From assembly GCF_900129565.1 (NCBI RefSeq), contig NZ_FQWD01000004.1, positions 310,001 to 374,000 of the forward strand: a stretch of 64,000 nucleotides of DNA. The letters are read 5' to 3'. The stretch is from Marisediminitalea aggregata (lineage in GTDB: Bacteria; Pseudomonadota; Gammaproteobacteria; Enterobacterales; Alteromonadaceae). Shown here piece after piece: positions 1-7,013 of the stretch. Position 1 is the first letter of the stretch. Every line of letters begins with the position of its first letter. Made by a program: the position numbers and the translations under genes. The notes beneath the pieces are model-generated. The model saw only the letters and a program-made list of their open reading frames with translations. It made no database searches and had not been told where the DNA came from.

Positions 1-93
1 TTTTAATTTAGCGATAGCTGTGGTACAAAAATTGTCAGGGGTCAAAAAAGACACACTGACAGTGTAGTTAGCGGTAATAACAAGGAGATCTCC

Positions 94-267
94 GTGGATA
101 CTTCAGATCTATTTGCAATGCTTGATATAGACAGTTCTACTAAAACCAAAAGTAAAAAACGTAAGTGGAGAGAAATAGAAGCAATTAAAGACAGGTATCA
201 GCTTGAGAAAGAATTGGCCGATATCGATATGAGTTTCGACCTTGCCTTAGAGGACAGCGCTCGCTAA
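94..267 (+). CDS. DUF3545-like small protein
   Basis: A 57-residue protein with a GTG start preceded at good distance by AAGGAG (83-88). It has a short acidic N-terminus, a basic patch of Lys/Arg around residues 17-26 (KTKSKKRKWREIE) and an acidic, probably helical C-terminal half. The pattern KKRKWREIEAIKD followed by an acidic helix is what I remember of the DUF3545 family of small gammaproteobacterial proteins, whose function is unknown. No signal peptide or membrane segment is visible. It is followed immediately by an intrinsic terminator, so it is probably expressed alone or as the last gene of a unit starting left of the window. The family assignment is from memory and the function is not known. 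Confidence 0.72.
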   Translation: MDTSDLFAMLDIDSSTKTKSKKRKWREIEAIKDRYQLEKELADIDMSFDLALEDSAR

Positions 268-275
268 ATACCAGA

Positions 276-313
276 CAGCCACACGGTGAAAACCCTGTGG
301 CTGTTTTGCTTTT
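276..313 (+). terminator. Intrinsic terminator of the DUF3545-like gene
   Basis: An 11-bp stem with one mismatch (CAGCCACACGG / CCCTGTGGCTG) with a short GAAAA-type loop is followed by TTTTGCTTTT. It begins 8 bases after the stop codon of the small gene at 94-267. Confidence 0.85.
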
Positions 314-328
314 AGTGCTTGGTTAACG

Positions 329-596
329 TAATACCAACCCGCATAGAATATTACCCTATCAGCGAGACTGACAGGTTTTATGGCGAGGCTTATTTGCGCA
401 GGTTTAGTGGTTCTAAATCAAGCAAATGTAACGAAGACAGAAAGCCTGTCAGCCTCGCCCGAAGGGAGTGGTCAAATCGACTTAGCTCTGTGTTGCGGTT
501 ACTAGACGTAGAGTGACTATGCCTCAGTAACCGCGTCGTGATCTAAGTCGATTTGACTCACTCTGCTAGGGCAATATTCTATGCGGATTGGTATTA
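329..596. mobile_element. MITE-like element with 29-bp terminal inverted repeats
   Basis: The 268-bp element is bounded by TAATACCAA at the left and TTGGTATTA at the right. The two 29-bp ends (329-357 and 568-596) are inverted copies with 27 of 29 matches. If the ends proper are ATACC/GGTAT, the flanking TA on both sides would be a TA target duplication. Inside are further inverted repeats: GTCAAATCGACTTAG (471-485) with its exact complement (543-557), and GCGGTTACT (495-503) with AGTAACCGC (526-534). There is no credible gene inside; a 65-codon open frame has no ribosome-binding site. It fills most of the 268-593 gap, and its right end contributes the stop codon of ung. Family and mobilising transposase are unknown. 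Confidence 0.75.
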
Positions 597-1253
597 AACT
601 TGCCAGTTTACGGGCGTTTTGCCTTGTTGACTAAGCAGTGTGTTGGTTTGACTGAAATGGCGACATCCCAGAAACCCCCGATGCGCAGACAGCGGAGACG
701 GGTGTGGTGCATTCAATACGTAATGTTTTTGCGTGTCGATGTTCTGACCTTTTTTCTGGGCATGGCTTCCCCAAAGCAAAAAGACAACACCGTGTTGGGT
801 ATCGTTGACCGATTTAATCACAGCGTCGGTAAACGTCTCCCAGCCCCATTTCGCATGACTGTGCGCTTTGCCCTGCTCTACTGTCAGTACGGTATTGAGT
901 AACAGTACGCCCTGCTCTGCCCACGCGGTTAAGTTACCGTGTTCAGGAACATGAAAACCCTCAATGTCCTGCGCTAACTCTTTGTATATGTTCACCAGGG
1001 AAGGCGGCGTCTTCACACCGGACTGAACAGAAAAACACAAACCGTGTGCCTGTCCAGGACCGTGATAAGGATCCTGACCAAGAATGACGACCTTCACATT
1101 ATCTAAAGGCGTCAGTGTAAATGCGTTAAATACTTCAGAAGCTGGCGGATAAATGGCTTTACCCGCCGCACGTTCAGCATCAATACGGGCCATTAGTTGC
1201 TGAAAGAAATCAGCACGTTTTACCGGCCCGAGTACCTCTTGCCACGCTGGCAT
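594..1253 (-). CDS. ung: Uracil-DNA glycosylase
   Basis: Family 1 uracil-DNA glycosylase, which removes uracil from DNA to start base-excision repair. The 219-residue protein carries the water-activating motif GQDPYHG at residues 59-65 (catalytic Asp61), and the HPSPLS loop with its catalytic His at 184. Its ATG overlaps the threonine synthase stop codon by one base (TAATG), so it is the last gene of the thr operon and is probably translationally coupled to it. The stop codon (594-596) lies inside the terminal repeat of the MITE-like element at 329-596. The protein ends shortly after the conserved TPxxW segment, a few residues earlier than the E. coli enzyme as I remember it, so the insertion may have trimmed a dispensable tail. 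Confidence 0.97.
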   Translation of the reverse strand: MPAWQEVLGPVKRADFFQQLMARIDAERAAGKAIYPPASEVFNAFTLTPLDNVKVVILGQDPYHGPGQAHGLCFSVQSGVKTPPSLVNIYKELAQDIEGFHVPEHGNLTAWAEQGVLLLNTVLTVEQGKAHSHAKWGWETFTDAVIKSVNDTQHGVVFLLWGSHAQKKGQNIDTQKHYVLNAPHPSPLSAHRGFLGCRHFSQTNTLLSQQGKTPVNWQV

Positions 1254-2542
1254 TATTCGCCTTTTAACAACGCAAACATGTGCGCTTTCAACGCCTCATA
1301 GTCCGCAGGCAGTTCAGCTTCTAAACTTTCTTTGTTAGCGCAATCGGCAAGCGGTTGAGGCAGGCTTAGCGGCGTGCCCAGTACATTTTCAACCGTTTCA
1401 CGGAATTTTGCAGGGTGTGCTGTACCCAGGAAAACACCGATTTCACCCGGCTCCAGGTCGTGGCTCACTGCACGGTAAGCAATTGCTGCGTGCGGTTCGC
1501 TGGTATAGCCTTCTTTAAGCAACTGACGCATAGCTAACTGCGTGTACTCTTCGTCTACCGACTCACCGCGAATCACGCTTTTATCCAGATACCCGCGTTC
1601 AATCAGTGCTTCGATACGCGGCCAGTTGTTTGGCTGACTCACATCCATGGCGTTCGACATGGTCGCTACGGTTGCATTAGGTGCCCACTCACCGGTTTTC
1701 AGGTAACGCGGCACAGTGTCGTTCAGGTTAGTCGCAGCAATAAAGCGCTTAATAGGCAGACCCATGGTCTTGGCAATCATACCTGCAGTCAGGTTACCAA
1801 AATTCCCGCTGGGCACTGAAAATACGACCTGGTCGCGTTTTTCAGCCGGTAACTGTGCAACTGCCTCAAAGTAATAACACACCTGTGCCAACAGGCGACT
1901 GATGTTAATTGAGTTTGCAGAGTTCAGGTGCAAACCTTCACGCACATCCGGATCGTCAAACGACTGCTTGACCAGCGCCTGACACGCATCAAAATCACTT
2001 TCAATGGCCACAGTATGAATATTGTCGCCAAGGGTGGTGAACAGCTTTTGCTGTAGTGGACTGATTTTGCCTTTCGGGAACAAAATCACTACGTTGATAT
2101 TGTCCAGACCGTGGAAAGCATGTGCTACTGCAGCACCTGTGTCACCCGATGTGGCCGTTAATATTGTGATAGGGTTGCCGTCACTGATACGCGACAAGCA
2201 CTGTGCCATAAAGCGGCCACCAAAATCTTTAAACGCCAGCGTTGGGCCGTGGAACAATTCCAGGCTGTAGACATTGTCAGTTACCTGAGCAACCGGGGCA
2301 GGGAAAGTAAACGCCGTGTTCACAATCTCAGCGACCATGTCCTCGCCCAGCTCGCTACCGATAAGTGACGACAGGATCTTAATTGAACGTTCTGCAAACG
2401 GCAGAGCCAGTAAGCCATCGATATCGTCTAACGCAGGAATTTCTGTTGGGAAAAACAATCCTTGATTGCGACCCAGACCCTGCTTTACTGCTTGCGCAAA
2501 TGACACCTGTTCACTTGCGTCTTTCAAATTTACCAATTGCAC
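1253..2542 (-). CDS. thrC: Threonine synthase
   Basis: PLP enzyme converting O-phospho-homoserine to threonine, the last step of the pathway. It has 429 residues, the usual size of the gammaproteobacterial type. The PLP lysine is Lys105 in LAFKDFGGR, and the [10 protein letters not shown] segment resembles the phosphate-binding loop of the family. The start is GTG, with AAGG and GAG upstream, 12 bases after the homoserine kinase stop. The stop overlaps the ung start by one base. Third enzyme gene of the thr operon, under the attenuator near 6050-6175. Confidence 0.97.
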   Translation of the reverse strand: MQLVNLKDASEQVSFAQAVKQGLGRNQGLFFPTEIPALDDIDGLLALPFAERSIKILSSLIGSELGEDMVAEIVNTAFTFPAPVAQVTDNVYSLELFHGPTLAFKDFGGRFMAQCLSRISDGNPITILTATSGDTGAAVAHAFHGLDNINVVILFPKGKISPLQQKLFTTLGDNIHTVAIESDFDACQALVKQSFDDPDVREGLHLNSANSINISRLLAQVCYYFEAVAQLPAEKRDQVVFSVPSGNFGNLTAGMIAKTMGLPIKRFIAATNLNDTVPRYLKTGEWAPNATVATMSNAMDVSQPNNWPRIEALIERGYLDKSVIRGESVDEEYTQLAMRQLLKEGYTSEPHAAIAYRAVSHDLEPGEIGVFLGTAHPAKFRETVENVLGTPLSLPQPLADCANKESLEAELPADYEALKAHMFALLKGE

Positions 2543-2554
2543 TGTAACTCTACC

Positions 2555-3511
2555 TTACTCTTGTTCCTGCTGAGAACCTGCACCCTGTGCAGGAATACGA
2601 CACACGTGGCTAAAGCCATCTTCGTTCTGAATGTAATGTTCACTCAACCAGTTCGAAATATCATTGGCTTTGCGATAATCATCGCACACGGCAAATACCG
2701 TTGGGCCCGAACCAGAAATACCAAACGCCAGTGCGCCATTGCCCATACTATACGCGCGGGCTTCGTCAAATACCGGCAGCAGTGATTTGCGATAAGGCTC
2801 GGCAATCACATCCTGCATAACACTGGCAGCCAGCGCATAATCATCGTTGTATAACGCGTGTACGAAAATGCCCAGTTGACGCCCAAAGGTCAGGGTATCT
2901 GCCATAGGGACATCTTTAGGCAGAATATTACGCGCTGCAGATGTCGATACGCTGATACCAGAATAGCACACTACCCAATACCAGCTTTTCACTACCGGTA
3001 ATGAGACAGTTACCTGGTCCTGCTGACCCGTCATTAACGTCATGCCTCCCAGATAACAAGGCGCAACGTTATCGTAGTGAATACTGCCGCTGATTTGCCC
3101 TTCCAGCTCACCCATCATGGTCAGCAATGTGGTTTTGTCGAATGGACGACCAAAGTGCTCATTGAGACCGTGAAACGCAGCCACAATTGAGCTGGCACTG
3201 GAGCCCAGGCCACTGCCGATAGGCAGACTTTTCAATAGCGTCATATGAATGGGAGTGACTTCCAAGCCTTTGGCCTGCATGGCTTTTTCAAAATAGCGAT
3301 AGCAGTCTGTGACGATGTTTTCGTCTGGATTGGCCGGCAGTTTATGGGCAAATACACCCGCTACCGACAATCCGAATTCATCCGCATCACTAACAATAAC
3401 TTCATCGCCTAACAGACTCCCGTCCAGGGGTTGCAAGGCCGCGCCCAATACGTCGAATCCGAGGCTGACATTGCCTATGGATGCCGGGGCGTACGCTCTG
3501 GTTGTTTTCAT
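2555..3511 (-). CDS. thrB: Homoserine kinase
   Basis: GHMP-family kinase that phosphorylates homoserine with ATP. The glycine/serine-rich ATP loop LPIGSGLGSSASS is near residue 95, and the C-terminal GISGSGPTVFAV motif is typical of the family. The ATG at 3511 (MKTTRAYAP) is preferred. The frame could extend five codons further to a TTG at 3526, but the family begins at this Met, and the AGAG upstream fits the ATG better. About 318 residues, close to family size. It lies 21 bases after thrA and 12 before thrC, in the same operon. Confidence 0.96.
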   Translation of the reverse strand: MKTTRAYAPASIGNVSLGFDVLGAALQPLDGSLLGDEVIVSDADEFGLSVAGVFAHKLPANPDENIVTDCYRYFEKAMQAKGLEVTPIHMTLLKSLPIGSGLGSSASSIVAAFHGLNEHFGRPFDKTTLLTMMGELEGQISGSIHYDNVAPCYLGGMTLMTGQQDQVTVSLPVVKSWYWVVCYSGISVSTSAARNILPKDVPMADTLTFGRQLGIFVHALYNDDYALAASVMQDVIAEPYRKSLLPVFDEARAYSMGNGALAFGISGSGPTVFAVCDDYRKANDISNWLSEHYIQNEDGFSHVCRIPAQGAGSQQEQE

Positions 3512-3532
3512 GTTTGCTGCTCTCAAAACCGA

Positions 3533-5998
3533 TTAATGTGCATTCTGCTTCCACGGCATCGTGCGAAGAATATCGGCAAATACCCCTGCGGCTGTTACGG
3601 TCGCACCTGCGCCATAACCCCGAATAACATAAGGGATAGGATTATAATAATCACTGTGAATCGCCAGGGCGTTTTCACCGTCTTTTACTGCTGCCAAGGG
3701 GTGAGAAACCGGTACCGCCTTGATCATAACTTTACATTTGTTCCCTTCAATGGAACCGATGTATCTGAGTACTTTACCTTCTGCTTTCGCGTTGGCAACC
3801 CGCTCTGAAAATTCAGCATCCAGTTGCGGTAACTGTTCCATGAACGTAGCGATATCGCAATCTTCGGCAAAGCCTTTGGGTAACACCGACTCAATTTCAA
3901 TGTCGTCGAGCTCTAGTTCCAGGTCCGCTTCACGGGCCATAATCAACAGTTTGCGCGCCACGTCCATACCGCTCAGATCATCACGAGGGTCAGGTTCGGT
4001 AAAGCCATTTTCTTTGGCAGTACCTGTTGCTTCAGACAGGCTCATGCCTTCTTCAAGCTTACCGAATACATAAGACAAACTGCCCGACAAAATACCTTCA
4101 AAGCGGTGCAGAACGTCCCCGGCAATAAACAGTTTTTGCAGGTTATCGATAACCGGTAGGCCAGCACCAACAGTGGTTTCGTACAAGTACTGACGGTTAG
4201 TTTGTAGCGCGGTGTTGCGCAACTTTTTGTAGTAGGCCAACGTGTCGGTATTGGCTTTTTTGTTTGGCGTTACCACGTGGAAACCATTTTCCATCATATC
4301 CACATACTGGCTGGCAATGCTTGCGTTGCTGGTACAGTCAACAATGACCGGATTAACCAGCGCATTGCTATTCACGAAATCGTGCAGACGTTCTACAGAG
4401 AACTGGTCCTGTGCATCCGCTAGTTCAGCTTTCCAGTCACCGACTAGGTCGATACCCTGACTATTCAGCAATAACTTGCGGCTATTCGCGATACCGTAAA
4501 CACGTGCCTGAATATTGCGACCCAATAACGTAGGTTGCTGCTTTTCAATCTGCGCCAGCAATTCAGCACCGACGACACCGCAACCAATCAGGAAAATATC
4601 GATAGTGTGGCGGTCTGAGAAGAAGTTCTGGTGAATCACTTTTACCGCTTTCTTAGCGCGCTTGGCTTCAATAACGGTAGAAATGGAACGCTCTGATGAG
4701 CCCTGCGCAATGGCGATGTTGTTTACCCGAGCTTGAGACAAGGCGTTAAAGAAGCGTGCAGCCAATCCTTTGGTATGACGCATGCCGTCACCCACCAGGG
4801 TCACAATAGCCAGGTCGTGGCGCACTTCGATAGGGTCCAGCAACTGGTTCTGTAACTCCAGCGCAAAAGCGTCTTCCAGCAAGGTTTGTGCACGCTGGGC
4901 ATCTTTGCTGCTAATACAAAAACTGATTGAATATTCTGAGCTGGACTGCGTGATCAGGCTGATAGAGATATGTGCGTTAGACATGACCTCAAACACACGG
5001 CTGGCCATACCCACCATGCCTTTCATACCCGGACCTGCAACATTGAACATAGCAATATTGTCGAGCTGTGAGATGCCTTTTACGCTGGTCCACTGGGTAC
5101 TGGCTTCATTACTAATTAAAGTACCCGGCGCGCTGGGGTTGAGGGTATTTTTGATCAAGCAAGGGATATGATGCTGAGCAATCGGGCCGATGGTTTTAGG
5201 GTGCAGTACTTTGGCGCCAAAATAAGACAGCTCCATGGCTTCCTGATAAGTCAGCTTATCGAGCAATACCGCACCTTCAACCTGGTTCGGATCGGCATTG
5301 TACACACCGTCAACGTCTGTCCAGATCTCGCAGCACTCCGCGTCGATACAGGCCGCCAGTACTGCAGCAGAATAGTCTGAGCCGTTGCGGCCTAAAGTGA
5401 CTTTTTCGCCCGCTTCATTTGCTGCTACAAAACCCGGCATGATGATCAATTGACTACCATCGGTATTCACGTCGCTAAAGCGCGCTTTGCTCAACGCGAC
5501 ATCGGCGATGCTGTCCAGGTAATCCCCTTCAGCCAGTACATATTTTACCGGGTCAATAACAATATTGTTCACGCCCTGCGCTGTCAGGATTGCGCTGAAC
5601 AAGTTAACGCTGATGTATTCGCCCAGGCTCATGATGCTCGCTGTTACCGGATCCGGCGAGCAGCCCAATAACGCGATACCTTGCAGTTGTTTGTTTAACG
5701 CGCTTAAGTGTGTCGCGATAAAGTCGCTTATACGTGCGAATTCGAAACCATCAAGTTGCGCATTCAGTTCTTCAGCAATGCCATTTACTTTCTTATCGAG
5801 TTCCGCAAACAGCGCGCTGTAATCTTCACCTGCTGCCGCCTGGTCGCACAAAGCACCAAGCGCATTGGTTACACCTTTGGGAGCAGACAAGACCACAGCA
5901 GCACCACTTGCCTGGTGAATGGTCGTGCTAATCTCGGTCACCCGCATGTAACGCTGTGCATCGGCCAGAGATGAACCACCAAACTTTAAGACTTTCAT
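3533..5998 (-). CDS. thrA: Bifunctional aspartokinase I / homoserine dehydrogenase I
   Basis: Fusion enzyme catalysing the first and third steps from aspartate to threonine. The aspartokinase domain covers about residues 1-290 (KFGGSSLAD at the N-terminus; GRNGSDYSAA near 205). Two ACT regulatory domains follow at about 310-460 (VAGPGMKGMVGMAS; VTLVGDGMRHTKGLAARFF). The NAD(P)-dependent homoserine dehydrogenase covers about 465-820, with the Rossmann motif LIGCGVVGAELL and the LSGSLSYV segment. The length (821) matches the family. The ATG has a strong AAGGAG site. First enzyme of the operon, controlled by the thrL attenuator upstream. Threonine inhibition through the ACT domains is expected from the family. 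Confidence 0.98.
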   Translation of the reverse strand: MKVLKFGGSSLADAQRYMRVTEISTTIHQASGAAVVLSAPKGVTNALGALCDQAAAGEDYSALFAELDKKVNGIAEELNAQLDGFEFARISDFIATHLSALNKQLQGIALLGCSPDPVTASIMSLGEYISVNLFSAILTAQGVNNIVIDPVKYVLAEGDYLDSIADVALSKARFSDVNTDGSQLIIMPGFVAANEAGEKVTLGRNGSDYSAAVLAACIDAECCEIWTDVDGVYNADPNQVEGAVLLDKLTYQEAMELSYFGAKVLHPKTIGPIAQHHIPCLIKNTLNPSAPGTLISNEASTQWTSVKGISQLDNIAMFNVAGPGMKGMVGMASRVFEVMSNAHISISLITQSSSEYSISFCISSKDAQRAQTLLEDAFALELQNQLLDPIEVRHDLAIVTLVGDGMRHTKGLAARFFNALSQARVNNIAIAQGSSERSISTVIEAKRAKKAVKVIHQNFFSDRHTIDIFLIGCGVVGAELLAQIEKQQPTLLGRNIQARVYGIANSRKLLLNSQGIDLVGDWKAELADAQDQFSVERLHDFVNSNALVNPVIVDCTSNASIASQYVDMMENGFHVVTPNKKANTDTLAYYKKLRNTALQTNRQYLYETTVGAGLPVIDNLQKLFIAGDVLHRFEGILSGSLSYVFGKLEEGMSLSEATGTAKENGFTEPDPRDDLSGMDVARKLLIMAREADLELELDDIEIESVLPKGFAEDCDIATFMEQLPQLDAEFSERVANAKAEGKVLRYIGSIEGNKCKVMIKAVPVSHPLAAVKDGENALAIHSDYYNPIPYVIRGYGAGATVTAAGVFADILRTMPWKQNAH

Positions 5999-6049
5999 TG
6001 AATGCTCCTTGACTGCATTGTGTTGTGGGCTAATTTGGCCCTTTCGTTA

Positions 6050-6087
6050 CCGCAAAAAAAAACCCGCTCTTTTCAGGGCGGGCTTTC
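6050..6087 (-). promoter_or_regulatory. thr operon attenuator (intrinsic terminator)
   Basis: Read on the minus strand, the hairpin GCCCGC...GCGGGT is followed by a run of nine T. It sits between the thrL leader peptide and thrA, about 22 bases after the leader stop codon. Together with the Thr/Ile-rich leader this is the classical ribosome-mediated attenuation layout: stalling at Thr or Ile codons should favour an alternative pairing and read-through. Confidence 0.9.
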
Positions 6088-6109
6088 GTTGTCTGTTTGC
6101 TTACGCGCA

Positions 6110-6175
6110 CTAGCCAGCGACCGCCCTCCTAGAGGTGGTAATAATCATGCCGGTGGTGCTAATCATCGTCTTCAT
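6110..6175 (-). CDS. thrL: thr operon leader peptide
   Basis: A 21-residue open frame reading MKTMISTTGMIITTSRRAVAG. It contains four Thr and three Ile codons clustered at residues 5-14 (I-S-T-T-G-M-I-I-T-T) plus Thr3. It lies just before the attenuator hairpin and about 110 bases upstream of thrA, as in E. coli thrL. No clear Shine-Dalgarno is visible before the ATG, and Met4 could be used instead. It should report charged tRNA-Thr and tRNA-Ile levels. It is too short for ordinary gene calling. Confidence 0.85.
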   Translation of the reverse strand: MKTMISTTGMIITTSRRAVAG

Positions 6176-6181
6176 GCGTTC

Positions 6182-6210
6182 AATTTGCCGTATAGACGTC
6201 TATATGTCAA
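6182..6210 (-). promoter_or_regulatory. Candidate thr promoter with palindromic spacer
   Basis: On the minus strand a perfect TTGACA (6205-6210) is followed after 17 bases by the weak -10 CAAATT (6182-6187). The spacer contains a perfect 14-bp palindrome TATAGACGTCTATA (6191-6204). This promoter would put the transcript start almost on the thrL ATG. An alternative -10 (TATTAT, 6278-6283) lies further upstream but has no good -35. Which one is used cannot be decided from sequence. Confidence 0.35.
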
Positions 6211-6327
6211 CAGGCTTTGCGCATTTTTCAGACCGTTCCGTTGCCATTATGGCCGGAATCTTCATATTTGGGCGCGTATAATAGCACGTAAACGCCTTGT
6301 TCGGCTAGGGATCCACAGAGTAAATAG

Positions 6328-6359
6328 CAAAAAGGGGCGTCACTGAAGTTTCGCCCCTC
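6328..6359 (-). terminator. Intrinsic terminator of the PepSY-TM-like gene
   Basis: AGGGGCG (6334-6340) pairs with CGCCCCT (6353-6359). On the minus strand the stem is followed by TTTTTGCT. It begins about 23 bases beyond the stop of the gene at 6383-6901 and separates it from the thr promoter region. Confidence 0.8.
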
Positions 6360-6382
6360 TATTTTGCTCATTGCGGCATGAC

Positions 6383-6901
6383 TTACGAGCCGAACATCAC
6401 CATAAGCACCATGAGCACAAAACCCACACCGGCTATTTTAAGCCCGTTTTTATAAGGCAGTGCTCTTGGCATAAACATCAGGAAAGACGAGACAACGAAG
6501 AACAATAACGCCACACCAAACGCAATATTCACAATAAACAGCGGACTGTTCGTAGTGGCTTTGTGCAGCTTCACCATTTTGGCCAGTGGTGCCGGGTAAT
6601 CCTTTTGCGTATAGACCACCTCACCGCTTTGCTTGTTGTATTCGCCCTGACGGAATCGAATGGTGTCTGCAGTCTCTTCTACAACCGCAAAGCCTTTCAT
6701 ACGCAGTTGCTCACCTAAACCTTTACCACTTAGCCCAACTTCCAACTGACGTTCGTGCGTGCTTTCATACTTTAAAAAGTCCGTTGTTCTGAAAATCAGT
6801 AACACACCGCTGATCGCATACACGGCCATGATGCCCGCTAGGAAAAAACCAATCCAGCGATGGTATTGTCGAAAACTATTGTGAAACTTTGGTGAAGGCA
6901 T
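6383..6901 (-). CDS. PepSY-TM-like small membrane protein
   Basis: About 172 residues. The N-terminus has the FRQYHRWIGFFLAG signature of PepSY-associated membrane proteins (histidine just before the first helix), then a helix at about 14-34. A roughly 80-residue extracytoplasmic part with a PepSY-like stretch follows, then LHKATTNSPLF and two more helices at about 122-170. Family members are linked to iron-siderophore reduction or to protease regulation, but no partner gene is adjacent. The ATG at 6901 is chosen because AGGA lies 6-9 bases before it; an in-frame ATG at 6913 lacks a ribosome-binding site. Substrate unknown. Confidence 0.75.
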   Translation of the reverse strand: MPSPKFHNSFRQYHRWIGFFLAGIMAVYAISGVLLIFRTTDFLKYESTHERQLEVGLSGKGLGEQLRMKGFAVVEETADTIRFRQGEYNKQSGEVVYTQKDYPAPLAKMVKLHKATTNSPLFIVNIAFGVALLFFVVSSFLMFMPRALPYKNGLKIAGVGFVLMVLMVMFGS

Positions 6902-7013
6902 GTTTTTCCTCATGAGTAAATAAAGTTAATTCGGCTAGTTTGCCGAAAAAATGATTTTGATTACAGTGAATTAACGTTTCTTGACTTTTGGTGGGGCTCT
7001 TCAAACCTGTGTG

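Noticed and set aside
319-516. 65-codon open frame inside the MITE-like element
   Set aside because: No ribosome-binding site, and it runs through the terminal repeat and hairpin arms; most likely chance.
6002-6346. 114-codon plus-strand open frame over the thr leader
   Set aside because: It covers the attenuator and thrL in antisense, with an implausible composition and no homologous pattern.
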